NCBI GenBank assembly: GCA_003611745.1 | Contig: RAYF01000054.1 | Coordinates: 1 to 39,988 of the forward strand | Direction of reading: 5' to 3' | Origin: a bacterium D16-36 | Lineage (GTDB): Bacteria > Bacillota > Clostridia > Lachnospirales > Lachnospiraceae | DNA length: 39,988 bases | Part shown: positions 24,907-33,311 of the stretch, one piece after another | Position numbering within the stretch: position 1 is the stretch's first letter | Layout of the letters: the number at the start of each line of letters is the position of its first letter | Translations under genes and position numbers: made by a program | Notes under the pieces: model-generated | Database searches by the model: none | The model's input: only the letters and a program-made list of their open reading frames with translations | What the model was told of the DNA's origin: nothing

Positions 24907-25890
24907 TCATGCCAAAGCTGCTGTAATAATCGCCATAGAATACACTTCTGAAGCATTGCAGCCCCTAGATAAATCATTTACCGGTGCATTCAGCCCCAAA
25001 AGAATCGGCCCATATGCCTCAAAGTTACCCATACGCTGTGCAATCTTATAACCGATATTTCCTGAACTGATATCAGGGAAAATAAACGTATTTGCATGGC
25101 CTGCCACCGTAGATTCCGGACACTTTGTCCTTGCCACGCGAGGAGATACTGCAGCATCAAACTGCAATTCGCCGTCAATTGGCAAATCCGGATATTTCGC
25201 CTTTGTCTTCTCCGCTGCATTGCGCATCTTATCTACTGCCTCGCCCTTGCCGGAGCCATGTGTAGAATAACTTAAAAATGCAATCTGAGGGTCAACACCA
25301 AATATTCTGGCACACTCAGCCGTCTCTCCTGCAATCTCTACCAATTCGTCCTCTGTAGGATTAATATTTATCGCACAGTCACCCATAGCCAGCACATCAT
25401 TTTCACCGGTAACACCCGGACGCACAAGGATAAAGCACGAGGACACGATACTGTTCCCCGGTTTCGTCTTTATTAGCTGCAATGCGGGACGTACCGTATC
25501 GGCAGTCGAATATGTTGCACCGCCAAGCAGCGCATCCGCAACCCCCATTTTTACCAACATTGTCCCAAAATAATTTGCCTGCAGCAGAACCTCCCTTGCC
25601 CTTTCCGGCGTAATTCCCTTGCTCTTACGCAGTTCGCACAAAAGCTCCACCATTTCATCCATCTGCTCATACTTCGCAGGATCTATAATTTCCGCACCAC
25701 GGATATTAAAACCGCAGTCTTCCGCTGCAATTGCAATTTTCTCCTCATTTCCTACTAAAATAGGGTGCAGGAAACTGCTTGCCAGAAGACGTGACGACGC
25801 TTCCAAAATACGTGCATCTTCCCCCTCTGTAAACACTATTTTCTTAGGACTCTTTTTCAAAATACCAATCAACTGACCAAAACCGAACAA
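24907..25890 (-). CDS. pta: Phosphate acetyltransferase
   Basis: Interconverts acetyl-CoA and acetyl phosphate in the cytoplasm. The 327-residue short-form enzyme shows KKIVFTEGEDARILEASSRL near the N-terminus and NPTEDELVEIAGETAECARIFGVDPQIAFLSYSTHGSGKG, DAAVSPRVARTKCPES, GHANTFIFPD and SGNIGYKIAQRM in order. The start is read as TTG with GGAGA eight bases upstream. The usual partner ackA is not in the window. A hairpin-containing leader precedes it. Confidence 0.94.
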   Translation of the reverse strand: MFGFGQLIGILKKSPKKIVFTEGEDARILEASSRLLASSFLHPILVGNEEKIAIAAEDCGFNIRGAEIIDPAKYEQMDEMVELLCELRKSKGITPERAREVLLQANYFGTMLVKMGVADALLGGATYSTADTVRPALQLIKTKPGNSIVSSCFILVRPGVTGENDVLAMGDCAININPTEDELVEIAGETAECARIFGVDPQIAFLSYSTHGSGKGEAVDKMRNAAEKTKAKYPDLPIDGELQFDAAVSPRVARTKCPESTVAGHANTFIFPDISSGNIGYKIAQRMGNFEAYGPILLGLNAPVNDLSRGCNASEVYSMAIITAALA

Positions 25891-25927
25891 AATACCATCT
25901 CCATTCTTTCATTATAATAATTATAGT

Positions 25928-25960
25928 AAACGAAAAAAACGCTTGCGTTTTGCTTCGTTT
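25928..25960 (-). promoter_or_regulatory. Hairpin in pta leader
   Basis: Outer AAACGA/TCGTTT and inner AAAACGC-AA-GCGTTTT pairings form a long stem between the pta promoter and start codon, with a T-run on its 3' arm on the minus strand. It could attenuate pta or end read-through from upstream. Confidence 0.45.
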
Positions 25961-25992
25961 GCAGCGCCGGGTACACGCTCCTTATCTTTTTC

Positions 25993-26021
25993 ATTTTGTA
26001 CCATAAAAGGCGTTATGTCAA
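25993..26021 (-). promoter_or_regulatory. Probable pta promoter
   Basis: On the minus strand consensus TTGACA (26016-26021), 17 bp, CAAAAT (25993-25998). The -10 is weak. Confidence 0.5.
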
Positions 26022-26093
26022 TAGGAAAAAGTTTAAGTTTCCCATTTTTTTAGGAGGATAACCTGCATGGATTGACAGGCATAAAATCCAACA

Positions 26094-28700
26094 TTAAATC
26101 AACTCACGGATCTGCTGCTCCACGCGCTTTACTTCGTCGTACAGATCCCTTGCGGAGAGGAGCGCACACCCCTCCCCCCTGATAATGAGCTGCTCAAGCC
26201 CATCCGAAGTGGCAACTGTAACATGGTAGTCTTTCCCCATCCTATGTGCCAGCTTCTCAATGTACTGATCCGCCGTCTCCGCCTCTTTCGTATACACTAC
26301 ATGGATATTATGGTAAGCAAGCATCTTGCCGATGCCCCCCTGAACCCTGTATGCATCAAACACCAGAATCAGCGTACATTTCACATATCCCTGATAATTG
26401 CACAGGATATCCATCAGCCTCGTCCTCGCGGCATCTATGCTGTCCTTCGCAAGCTCATTTAACTCCTCCCATGCAAAAACAATATTGTAGCCATCCACCA
26501 AAAGATAGCGCTCCCCCTGTTTTTTCACAGGTGTTTTCGCGCTGCTGCCCCCATGCACCACCTTTTTCTGCTTCTTGTATGGGCGTGTCCCGTCATTCTT
26601 TTGATTATTAGAAGAAGTCCTTCCGATAATCTGCAAAACCTCCTCCTCCCCCATAAAGTATTCCTGCTTCCCCTGCGGAACCCTTGCCTGCCACTCCGGC
26701 TCTTCATCCTGTTCCCCCTGTATGTCCTCTAAAACTGCCAGCGGAAGGTGCATATAACGCTCTACCTCATGCCATGGCACCACAAACCCAGCTCCATGGC
26801 TGCAGAAAACAGAGCCGGCAGGGTTCTGCAGATCACTGTCCGGGTCATACCCAATCTGCTCCAATACCTCTTCCGTATTATGGCATGGAAAATACCCCTT
26901 TATCGTACACACAAGCTGGCCTGTCCCTTTCGTATAAGAATGGATCTCCTGCTGGTAATTGCGCATCGCAGACACCGGGGCGGTCCCGCACAATACACTC
27001 ATCTGGCCTTCCTGCTCCGGCGCCCGGAATTCCCCCTGCATCTGCTCAATATCCATCATGGCACGCCCGACCATTTCAGACGGTATCTCCAACCGAAAAT
27101 CATAGTATGGCTCCAGAAGGACAGACTCTGCTTTCATAAGGCCCTGCCGGACAGCGCGGTATGTTGCCTGCCTAAAGTCGCCGCCTTCCGTATGTTTCAG
27201 ATGCGCCCTTCCTGCCGCCAGCGTAATTTTTACATCCGTCAACGGTGCCCCTGCCAAAACACCCGGATGCTCCCTCTCCTCCAGATGGGTGCTTATCAGG
27301 CGCTGCCAGTTTCTGCTAAGCTCGTCCTCACTGCAGATTGACGCAATCTGGATTCCGCTTCCGGGCTCTGCAGGCTCCATTAGGAGATGAACCTCCGCAT
27401 AGTGGCGCAACGGCTCAAAATGCCCAATTCCCTCCACGCTATTCTGAATTGTCTCTTTGTAAACTATCTTTCCAGCGCCAAAATGTACATCAACCTGAAA
27501 ACGCTCCCAGATCATCCGCCTCAAAATCTCAATCTGAACCTCACCCATAAGCTGGGCCTGAATCTCACCTACATCTTCATCCCATACTATTTTCAGCTCC
27601 GGCTCTTCCTCTTCTATCATTCTAAGCTTCGGCAGGAAGCTATTTGCACTGCACCCGTCCGGCAGCTGCAGCCCGTATGTCAGTACCGGTTCCAACACCG
27701 GAAGCTCCGATGCCGCCTCCGCACCAAGCCCCTGCCCCGGATATGTCCTTGTAATCCCTGTTACCGCACAGATTGTCCCTGCTGCCGCCTCACTCACGCT
27801 GTCGTACCGCTCTCCCGAATAAATCCGTATCTGATTAACCTTTTCTTCCCAGATATCGTCCTCTTCCCCCGGCTTCCTATTGGTCAGAAGCTGTTTAACT
27901 GACAAAGTTCCCCCTGTCACTTTCAGATAAGTCAGGCGGTTGTTCTTCTCATCCCTTGCAATCTTAAACACTTTTGCCCCGAACTCTTCCGGATAATCTG
28001 GAACCACTGTGTATTGCGTGAACCCCTGCAAGAACTCCTCAACTCCCGTCAGCTTTAATGCAGAGCCAAAAAAGCAGGGAAATATTTTTCTCTCTCTAAT
28101 ATATCTGCAGAGATTTTCTTTCGCTATCGTCCCGGACTCTAAAAACTCCTCCAGAAGATTCTCATCGCACATCGCAGCAGCTTCCATAAATCCATCCTCT
28201 TCCCTGCCGAACGCAACACAATTATCGCTCAATCTCTGCTGAATCTGCGTGAAAACCGCTGATTCCTCCACGCCATCCTGATCCATCTTATTGACAAATA
28301 AAAAAACGGGAATCTGATAACGCTCCAAAAGCCGCCACAAAGTCATCGTATGCCCTTGCACGCCATCCGCACCGCTGACAAGCAAAACAGCATAATCCAT
28401 CACCTGCAGGGTTCTCTCCATCTCCGCCGAAAAGTCTACATGCCCTGGCGTATCTAAAAGCGTAATCTCCCGCCCGCCAAAAGAAAATACCGCCTCTTTG
28501 GAAAAAATCGTGATTCCGCGCTCCCTCTCCATGGCATTCGTGTCCAGATAAGCATTCTGGTTATCCACCCTTCCGAGCTTGCGGAGCTTTCCGCTGATAT
28601 ACAAAATCGCTTCGGACAATGTTGTCTTGCCTGCATCTACATGGGCCAGCAGGCCTGTACAAATATTGTTTCCCGGCTTATTTTCTGATGTACTGTTCAT
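26094..28700 (-). CDS. TetM/EF-G-like translational GTPase fused to NYN (Rae1-like) endoribonuclease domain
   Basis: An 868-residue two-part protein. Residues 1-650 are a ribosomal-protection-type GTPase: G1 AHVDAGKTT (19-27), switch I RGITI (71-75), G3 DTPGHVDF (83-90), G4 NKMD (137-140), then EF-G domains II-V (EPYYDFRLEIPSEMVGRAM in domain IV/V). The tip loop that carries SPVST in TetM/TetO reads LKHTEGG here, so classic tetracycline protection is doubtful. After a basic linker (about 690-729), residues 730-868 form a NYN domain like YacP/Rae1 (LLVDGYNIVFAW), with acidic residues D736, D782, D811 and D833 in place. Rae1 cleaves mRNA in the ribosomal A site, so the fusion suggests a ribosome-directed nuclease. 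Start ATG follows AGAGG. Confidence 0.85.
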   Translation of the reverse strand: MNSTSENKPGNNICTGLLAHVDAGKTTLSEAILYISGKLRKLGRVDNQNAYLDTNAMERERGITIFSKEAVFSFGGREITLLDTPGHVDFSAEMERTLQVMDYAVLLVSGADGVQGHTMTLWRLLERYQIPVFLFVNKMDQDGVEESAVFTQIQQRLSDNCVAFGREEDGFMEAAAMCDENLLEEFLESGTIAKENLCRYIRERKIFPCFFGSALKLTGVEEFLQGFTQYTVVPDYPEEFGAKVFKIARDEKNNRLTYLKVTGGTLSVKQLLTNRKPGEEDDIWEEKVNQIRIYSGERYDSVSEAAAGTICAVTGITRTYPGQGLGAEAASELPVLEPVLTYGLQLPDGCSANSFLPKLRMIEEEEPELKIVWDEDVGEIQAQLMGEVQIEILRRMIWERFQVDVHFGAGKIVYKETIQNSVEGIGHFEPLRHYAEVHLLMEPAEPGSGIQIASICSEDELSRNWQRLISTHLEEREHPGVLAGAPLTDVKITLAAGRAHLKHTEGGDFRQATYRAVRQGLMKAESVLLEPYYDFRLEIPSEMVGRAMMDIEQMQGEFRAPEQEGQMSVLCGTAPVSAMRNYQQEIHSYTKGTGQLVCTIKGYFPCHNTEEVLEQIGYDPDSDLQNPAGSVFCSHGAGFVVPWHEVERYMHLPLAVLEDIQGEQDEEPEWQARVPQGKQEYFMGEEEVLQIIGRTSSNNQKNDGTRPYKKQKKVVHGGSSAKTPVKKQGERYLLVDGYNIVFAWEELNELAKDSIDAARTRLMDILCNYQGYVKCTLILVFDAYRVQGGIGKMLAYHNIHVVYTKEAETADQYIEKLAHRMGKDYHVTVATSDGLEQLIIRGEGCALLSARDLYDEVKRVEQQIRELI

Positions 28701-28762
28701 CGAAAATACCTCTTTCTGTTGTCTCTATTTTAAATATTACTACGTTGGCTTACTATCGACGT

Positions 28763-28893
28763 AATATATACTCGCGGCCGATGAAATCTGCCGTGAGTAT
28801 TGCGCCAGCCGCAACCGCAAAGCGGTATATTTCCTTATGTGGCTGTGCGCATCTTATTATACTGAGAGGAAGATTTATCTGACGCTCAGTATA
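28763..28893 (+). repeat. Structured dispersed element, copy A
   Basis: Hairpin 1 pairs 28768-28778 with 28790-28800. The 49-nt core is 28802-28850: GCGC, CAGCCGC paired with GTGGCTG (28839-28845), inner CCGC-AAA-GCGG (28815-28825), bulged T at 28846, GCGC. Hairpin 3 pairs ATACTGA with TCAGTAT (28859-28865 with 28886-28892). It lies in the divergent gap between the GTPase-NYN gene and sodC. It is about 85% identical by eye to 30594-30722, with pairing-preserving differences. Confidence 0.85.
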
Positions 28894-28976
28894 ACACCCT
28901 TAGCAGCTTTCTGCATAAAATGTCATTATATAAACTTAACCCGACACAGAATTTGTGCAGAAATGGAGGCCCTTTC

Positions 28977-29489
28977 ATGCCAAACGCAACCATTTTTTCC
29001 CTTTCGGAGCTTACTACCGACCCATGTGCTTACGCAATCATTCAAGGCGGTACCTCTTTCCCAGATATTGCAGGCATTGCAAATTTCTATGAAACAAAAT
29101 GGGACACAGGACTTCTGATAGAAATAGAATTAGCCAACCTGCCAAATGCCTCTGCCGATTCCCCTCATTTTCTCGGGCTTCACCTGCATGAAAACGGAGA
29201 CTGCACCAACGGTTTCGCAAATACCGGAATGCACTATAATCCTACCGATGCAGCACACCCTTATCATATTGGGGATCTTCCTTCTATCTTAAATAGCCAC
29301 GGCTATGCATATGGGGCATTTTACGATTGTTTCCTTTCAATTCCTAAAATACTTGGACGTTCTGTCATCCTGCATGGCAGCCGTGATGATTTTACATCAC
29401 AGCCGTCCGGAGACTCCGGCGAAAAAATTGCCTGCGGCATAATAGTACAGAATAAGCCAAATACCCCGCAGCAGAGCAACGGGGCATGA
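28977..29489 (+). CDS. sodC: Cu/Zn superoxide dismutase, cytosolic form
   Basis: A 170-residue Cu/Zn SOD. All metal ligands can be placed: Cu by H69, H71, H86 and H133, Zn by H86, H94, H97 and D100. The disulfide cysteines are C76 and C153. The guiding arginine before ACG is Lys150 (GEKIACG), which may lower activity. There is no signal peptide, unlike most bacterial SodC. ATG at 28977 follows GGAGG by eight bases; a longer frame has none. The product would detoxify superoxide, an unusual choice for a strict anaerobe. Confidence 0.88.
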   Translation: MPNATIFSLSELTTDPCAYAIIQGGTSFPDIAGIANFYETKWDTGLLIEIELANLPNASADSPHFLGLHLHENGDCTNGFANTGMHYNPTDAAHPYHIGDLPSILNSHGYAYGAFYDCFLSIPKILGRSVILHGSRDDFTSQPSGDSGEKIACGIIVQNKPNTPQQSNGA

Positions 29490-29502
29490 CTTAGTTTCTC
29501 TA

Positions 29503-29545
29503 AAGGAACCTTTCGGTTCCTTAGCAAGCTTCGCCCCAAGGGGCG
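29503..29545. terminator. Twin hairpins between convergent sodC and ROK genes
   Basis: AAGGAACC/GGTTCCTT (29503-29510 with 29515-29522) and CGCCCC/GGGGCG (29532-29537 with 29540-29545) are both compact hairpins. U-tracts are modest on both strands (GTGTTTCC on +). Confidence 0.65.
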
Positions 29546-29582
29546 GGGTGTTTCCTATTAAATAACAAAACAATTTGCCAGA

Positions 29583-30524
29583 CTACTCTAATACCATACG
29601 GACTGTGCCATACATCCCGGCATCATTTCCAAGCTCCGCCAGACGGAACTCCTTTCCTTTATGGGGCAGCATGGCATTCTTTTCATACTGCTCCTTTATT
29701 ACATCAATCACTACCTGCCCATTCTTCGAAACACCGCCGCCGATAACAAAGGCATCCGGATCCACTACATTGGACACAAGAGAAAGCCCCAGCCCCAGAT
29801 AAAGCGCAAATTCATCTACAATCTCCTTTGCCATCTCATCGCCTGCCTTATATGCATCAAAGATTTCTTTTCCTGTAATCTTATCATGTTCACGCAGCAT
29901 AGAAGGCCTGTCTGTCCCCTCCACAAGCTCTTTTGCCCTCCTCATAATCGCGGTGGCAGAAGAATACTGCTCCAGGCATCCCGATTTTCCACAGGTACAT
30001 GGGCGTTTGCCATCCAGATTCATCGTCATATGCCCAATCTCTCCGGCCGCGCCATTGTTTCCGGTCAAAATCTTCCCGTCCAGAATAACACCGCCGCCGA
30101 CGCCAGTCCCCAGCGTCACCATCACAATATTGTCAAATCCTCGTCCGCCGCCCCGCCACTGCTCGCCAAGGGCAGCTACATTGGCATCATTCCCAACTCT
30201 TACCTTTTCCACTCCAGTAAGTTCCCTCACCTTATCTGCAACTGAGAACACTCCCCAGCCAAGATTCACGCACTTTAGAACCCGCCCGTCCTCTGTAATC
30301 GGCCCCGGAACCCCCATCCCAATTCCAAGGATTTCCTCTGACGCAATTCCTCTTTCCCCGTTCTTCTTTTCAATCGAAGCGGCAATATCCGGCAGAATCT
30401 TTGAGCCGGAATCTTCCTTCCTCGTCTCAATCTCCCATTTGTCAAGCATTTCCCCCGCGCCGTCAAAAAGCCCCATCTTTACCGTAGTCCCTCCAATGTC
30501 AATTCCATAAATATACTGTCCCAT
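29583..30524 (-). CDS. ROK-family glucokinase
   Basis: A 313-residue sugar kinase that would make glucose 6-phosphate from glucose and ATP. The phosphate-binding YGIDIGGTTVKMGLFDG opens the protein, and ROK zinc-site residues follow in GHMTMN...CTCGKSGCLEQYSS (about 165-190). This pattern fits GlcK of Firmicutes better than a repressor, as there is no DNA-binding domain. ATG at 30522-30524 has AAAGGCGG eight bases upstream; a start eight codons earlier lacks one. Confidence 0.88.
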   Translation of the reverse strand: MGQYIYGIDIGGTTVKMGLFDGAGEMLDKWEIETRKEDSGSKILPDIAASIEKKNGERGIASEEILGIGMGVPGPITEDGRVLKCVNLGWGVFSVADKVRELTGVEKVRVGNDANVAALGEQWRGGGRGFDNIVMVTLGTGVGGGVILDGKILTGNNGAAGEIGHMTMNLDGKRPCTCGKSGCLEQYSSATAIMRRAKELVEGTDRPSMLREHDKITGKEIFDAYKAGDEMAKEIVDEFALYLGLGLSLVSNVVDPDAFVIGGGVSKNGQVVIDVIKEQYEKNAMLPHKGKEFRLAELGNDAGMYGTVRMVLE

Positions 30525-30593
30525 ATTAATACCGCCTTTCTTTATCATATTCGTTATCTCTATTCTATCTTATTTCAGCAGAATTTCAATCAT

Positions 30594-30722
30594 TTATACT
30601 CATGGCCGATGAAATCTGCCATGAGTATTGCGCCAGCCGCAGCCGCAGAGCGGTATAATTCCTTATGCGGCTGTGTGCATCATATTATGCTGGACGGCAG
30701 ATTTATCTGACGTTCAGTATAT
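30594..30722 (+). repeat. Structured dispersed element, copy B
   Basis: Hairpin 1 pairs 30596-30606 with 30618-30628 perfectly. The 49-nt core is 30630-30678: GCGC, CAGCCGC with GCGGCTG, inner CCGC-AGA-GCGG (30643-30653), bulged T at 30674, GTGC. Hairpin 3 is at 30687-30720. It ends 13 bp from the stop codon of the minus-strand gene at 30736. Same family as 28763-28893. Confidence 0.85.
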
Positions 30723-30735
30723 ATCAATTCCAAAA

Positions 30736-32364
30736 TCATAAACCTTCTTCTATAATCCCCCGTATCCCCTTTTTCTTAAATAAATCCTTATAGTACCCCA
30801 ATTCCTCCTGAATCAGCCCGTCTATCACACGCATCCCAAGCACTTCCACAGGCGCTTTATCATCTGTCAAAATAAAATCACCGCCCTGATACTCTGCAAG
30901 CTCCCTCTGCACCATCCGAAGCCTGTTTTTCAGGTTTTCATCCAGCCCCTCCATATGGCCAAAATTGGAAAGTGCCGTTTCATCCGAAAAAGCAAATAGC
31001 TCCCTGTTAGTCCCCGCCTCCACCTCTACGGTATACACGCACGGAAAAACATCTGCTATCGTGTCAGACAGGTATTCATTAATACTGCCCTTATCCTGCG
31101 ACTTCATATTCATATTGACAACCATCACTCCATCCTCCGTCAGATGGTTTTTCACCTCACGGAAAAACTCAACAGAAGACATCTGGAATGGGATGGTGAT
31201 ATCCTGATACGCATCTACCATTATCACATCATACTTTTTATCAGTCCCTTTCAGGTACGCCCTTCCATCATATGTGGCAACCCCCACATCCTCCGGCAGC
31301 CCAAAGTGCGTCCTCGCCAGATCTGTAATCTTCGCATCAATTTCCACGCCCTCCACGGAAGCCTGCGGAAAATACCGCCTGCACTGCCCGGCATATGTGC
31401 CGCTCCCCATCCCCAGAATTAAGATATCCATATTTTCTTTCGAAGCGGCATCCGCCAATACCGGCGCTGCCAGGGCATAATCATAGTACATTCCCGTCAA
31501 GCCGTCATTCTTCATATAAATAGACTGCACGCCGAACAACACATTCGTCGAAAGAATAACACTGTCTTCATCTTCTTTTACCTGAAGGTAATTATAGATA
31601 GATTCCCCTTCATATACTAAATCCTTCTCCCAAAATGCAAAACTATTTGAATTTCCCAAAATGCTGCAGAGAACAAAAAGGACAACAGCCGCAAGGCAGA
31701 ATATCCTCCTGACAGAAGATGAGATAAAGTATATCAGAGCTATTACCAGAAGAACTCCCGAAAACAGCAAAAATGTAATGGATGTCCCAACAGCCGGAAT
31801 CGTCACAAATGTCGGCAGGAATGTCCCCAATATACTGCCGACAGTGTTGCATGCACCCAGCGCCCCCACGATTTTCCCGCTGTCATCGAGGCTGCCGACT
31901 GTATACTTCACAAGGGAAGGCGTGACAGTGCCTAACAGGAACAACGGAAATACAAAAATCACCATACAGGATAAGAATGCAGCAATAATCAGAAAATTCT
32001 CGCTTACCGTCATAACCAGAAGCCCGGATATGCCTATCACAATATATTTCCCCACAACCGGAATCGCAGCAATCCATACTGCCGCGACCTGAAGGCGCAA
32101 GTAAAGCCTGTCCGGATTTGGGTCCTTATCCGCCATCCTGCCTCCCCACATATTTCCTAACGCCATGGCAATCATAATTGTCCCGATGATAATCGTCCAC
32201 ACAATCTGGGAGGAACTGAAATATGGAGCCAGCAGCCGGCTTGCCCCCAGTTCCACGGCCATCACAGCCATTCCCGCAAAGAACTCTGTCAAATATAAAT
32301 AAACCCTGTTCTTTAATATTGATTTTCCTTCTAAACTGTCCACTCCGCCTGTCTCCTTTTCCAC
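30736..32364 (-). CDS. Membrane-fused spermidine synthase-like protein
   Basis: A 542-residue protein with an N-terminal membrane half (about 25-245, seven or so segments, LTEFFAGMAVMAVELGASRLLAPYF) and a C-terminal Rossmann aminopropyltransferase-like domain (ILGMGSGTYAGQCRRYFP, VEGVEIDAKI, VMVDAYQD). Such fused proteins are annotated as MFS/spermidine synthase, and their real substrate is unproven; transfer to a polyamine-like or lipid amine is possible. The start is ambiguous: GTG at 32362-32364, or a GTG seven codons later that has GGAG nine bases upstream. It follows the SDR gene. Confidence 0.75.
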   Translation of the reverse strand: MEKETGGVDSLEGKSILKNRVYLYLTEFFAGMAVMAVELGASRLLAPYFSSSQIVWTIIIGTIMIAMALGNMWGGRMADKDPNPDRLYLRLQVAAVWIAAIPVVGKYIVIGISGLLVMTVSENFLIIAAFLSCMVIFVFPLFLLGTVTPSLVKYTVGSLDDSGKIVGALGACNTVGSILGTFLPTFVTIPAVGTSITFLLFSGVLLVIALIYFISSSVRRIFCLAAVVLFVLCSILGNSNSFAFWEKDLVYEGESIYNYLQVKEDEDSVILSTNVLFGVQSIYMKNDGLTGMYYDYALAAPVLADAASKENMDILILGMGSGTYAGQCRRYFPQASVEGVEIDAKITDLARTHFGLPEDVGVATYDGRAYLKGTDKKYDVIMVDAYQDITIPFQMSSVEFFREVKNHLTEDGVMVVNMNMKSQDKGSINEYLSDTIADVFPCVYTVEVEAGTNRELFAFSDETALSNFGHMEGLDENLKNRLRMVQRELAEYQGGDFILTDDKAPVEVLGMRVIDGLIQEELGYYKDLFKKKGIRGIIEEGL

Positions 32365-32397
32365 TGCACCATAAGAATTTACCTATAAGATAGAAAA

Positions 32398-32417
32398 GGG
32401 AACGCAAAGACGTTCCC
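32398..32417 (-). terminator. Terminator after SDR gene
   Basis: GGGAACG/CGTTCCC stem (32398-32404 with 32411-32417), followed on the minus strand by TTTTCT. Confidence 0.75.
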
Positions 32418-32454
32418 CATCTGCAGCGCACGCTGCTTCCCGCGGTAACAGCTA

Positions 32455-33213
32455 TTATACCTGTGTCGCCCCGTCTACAGACAAAATCTCTCCCGTGACA
32501 TAGCTTGCAAGGTCGCTCGCCAAAAACAGCACCGCATTTGCAACCTCTTCCGGCTCTCCTACCCTGCCCAGAGGAATTGTCGAAGAAATCCGCTGTACCA
32601 TCTCATCCGGAAGTGCAGCCACCATATCTGTCCTCGTTACACCCGGGGCAACTGCATTGACACGGATCTGATCTTTTCCGAGTTCCCTCGCAAGGGATTT
32701 TGTCAAACCATTTACAGCAAACTTAGAAGCCGGATAGCCGCAGCCTGCCGGCTGTCCATAAATACTAACCATGGAGCTCATATTAATCACGGAACCGCCG
32801 CCCTGCTCCTTCATAATCGCTGCTGCTGCTTTGGAACAGTTAAAGACAGCGTTTACATTTAATGTCATGATATTTTCGAAATCCTCCGGCTTATACTCAT
32901 AAAGGGATTCCCTTGCGGAGATTCCTGCATTGTTCACTAGAATATCAAGCCTTCCAAATGCCTCTTTAACAGACTGCACTGCCTTTTCCACCTCCGCATA
33001 GTCGCCCAATGATGGATAAAGCCCCATTACCTCTGCATCCGGATTCTCTGACTTAATCTTGTCCAGCGCCTTATCGACAGTCTCCTGCCTTGAGCCAAAT
33101 AACGTTACTTTTGCGCCTGCCTCCAAAAACCTCTGGACAACCGAAAAGCCGATTCCCCTCGTCCCCCCTGTTACAATCGCTGTCTTTCCTTCCAGCATTT
33201 TTGATACATCCAT
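32455..33213 (-). CDS. SDR-family oxidoreductase
   Basis: A 252-residue classical short-chain dehydrogenase. The cofactor motif TGGTRGIG is at 15-22, NNAG follows, then the catalytic Ser of INMSSM and the YPASK dyad (Tyr/Lys). The sequence has the look of FabG and also of BaiA-type hydroxysteroid dehydrogenases from gut clostridia (shared TGGTRGIGF and the DxALxxLK-like stretch). Substrate cannot be decided from motifs. No fatty-acid or bai genes are beside it. GGAGGA precedes the ATG, and its own terminator follows. Confidence 0.8.
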   Translation of the reverse strand: MDVSKMLEGKTAIVTGGTRGIGFSVVQRFLEAGAKVTLFGSRQETVDKALDKIKSENPDAEVMGLYPSLGDYAEVEKAVQSVKEAFGRLDILVNNAGISARESLYEYKPEDFENIMTLNVNAVFNCSKAAAAIMKEQGGGSVINMSSMVSIYGQPAGCGYPASKFAVNGLTKSLARELGKDQIRVNAVAPGVTRTDMVAALPDEMVQRISSTIPLGRVGEPEEVANAVLFLASDLASYVTGEILSVDGATQV

Positions 33214-33311
33214 AATCTATTCCTCCTATTTTATAGTAAGACTGTCCCTGCGCCAGCATAACACAAATGAATTATTTGCTATACTGACACAAACAGCCCT
33301 GACATCAATAT

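Noticed and set aside
26094-28700. Tetracycline resistance gene call
   Set aside because: The GTPase fold fits TetM relatives, but the loop known to contact the drug site is different and a nuclease domain is fused; resistance is not supported by the sequence alone.
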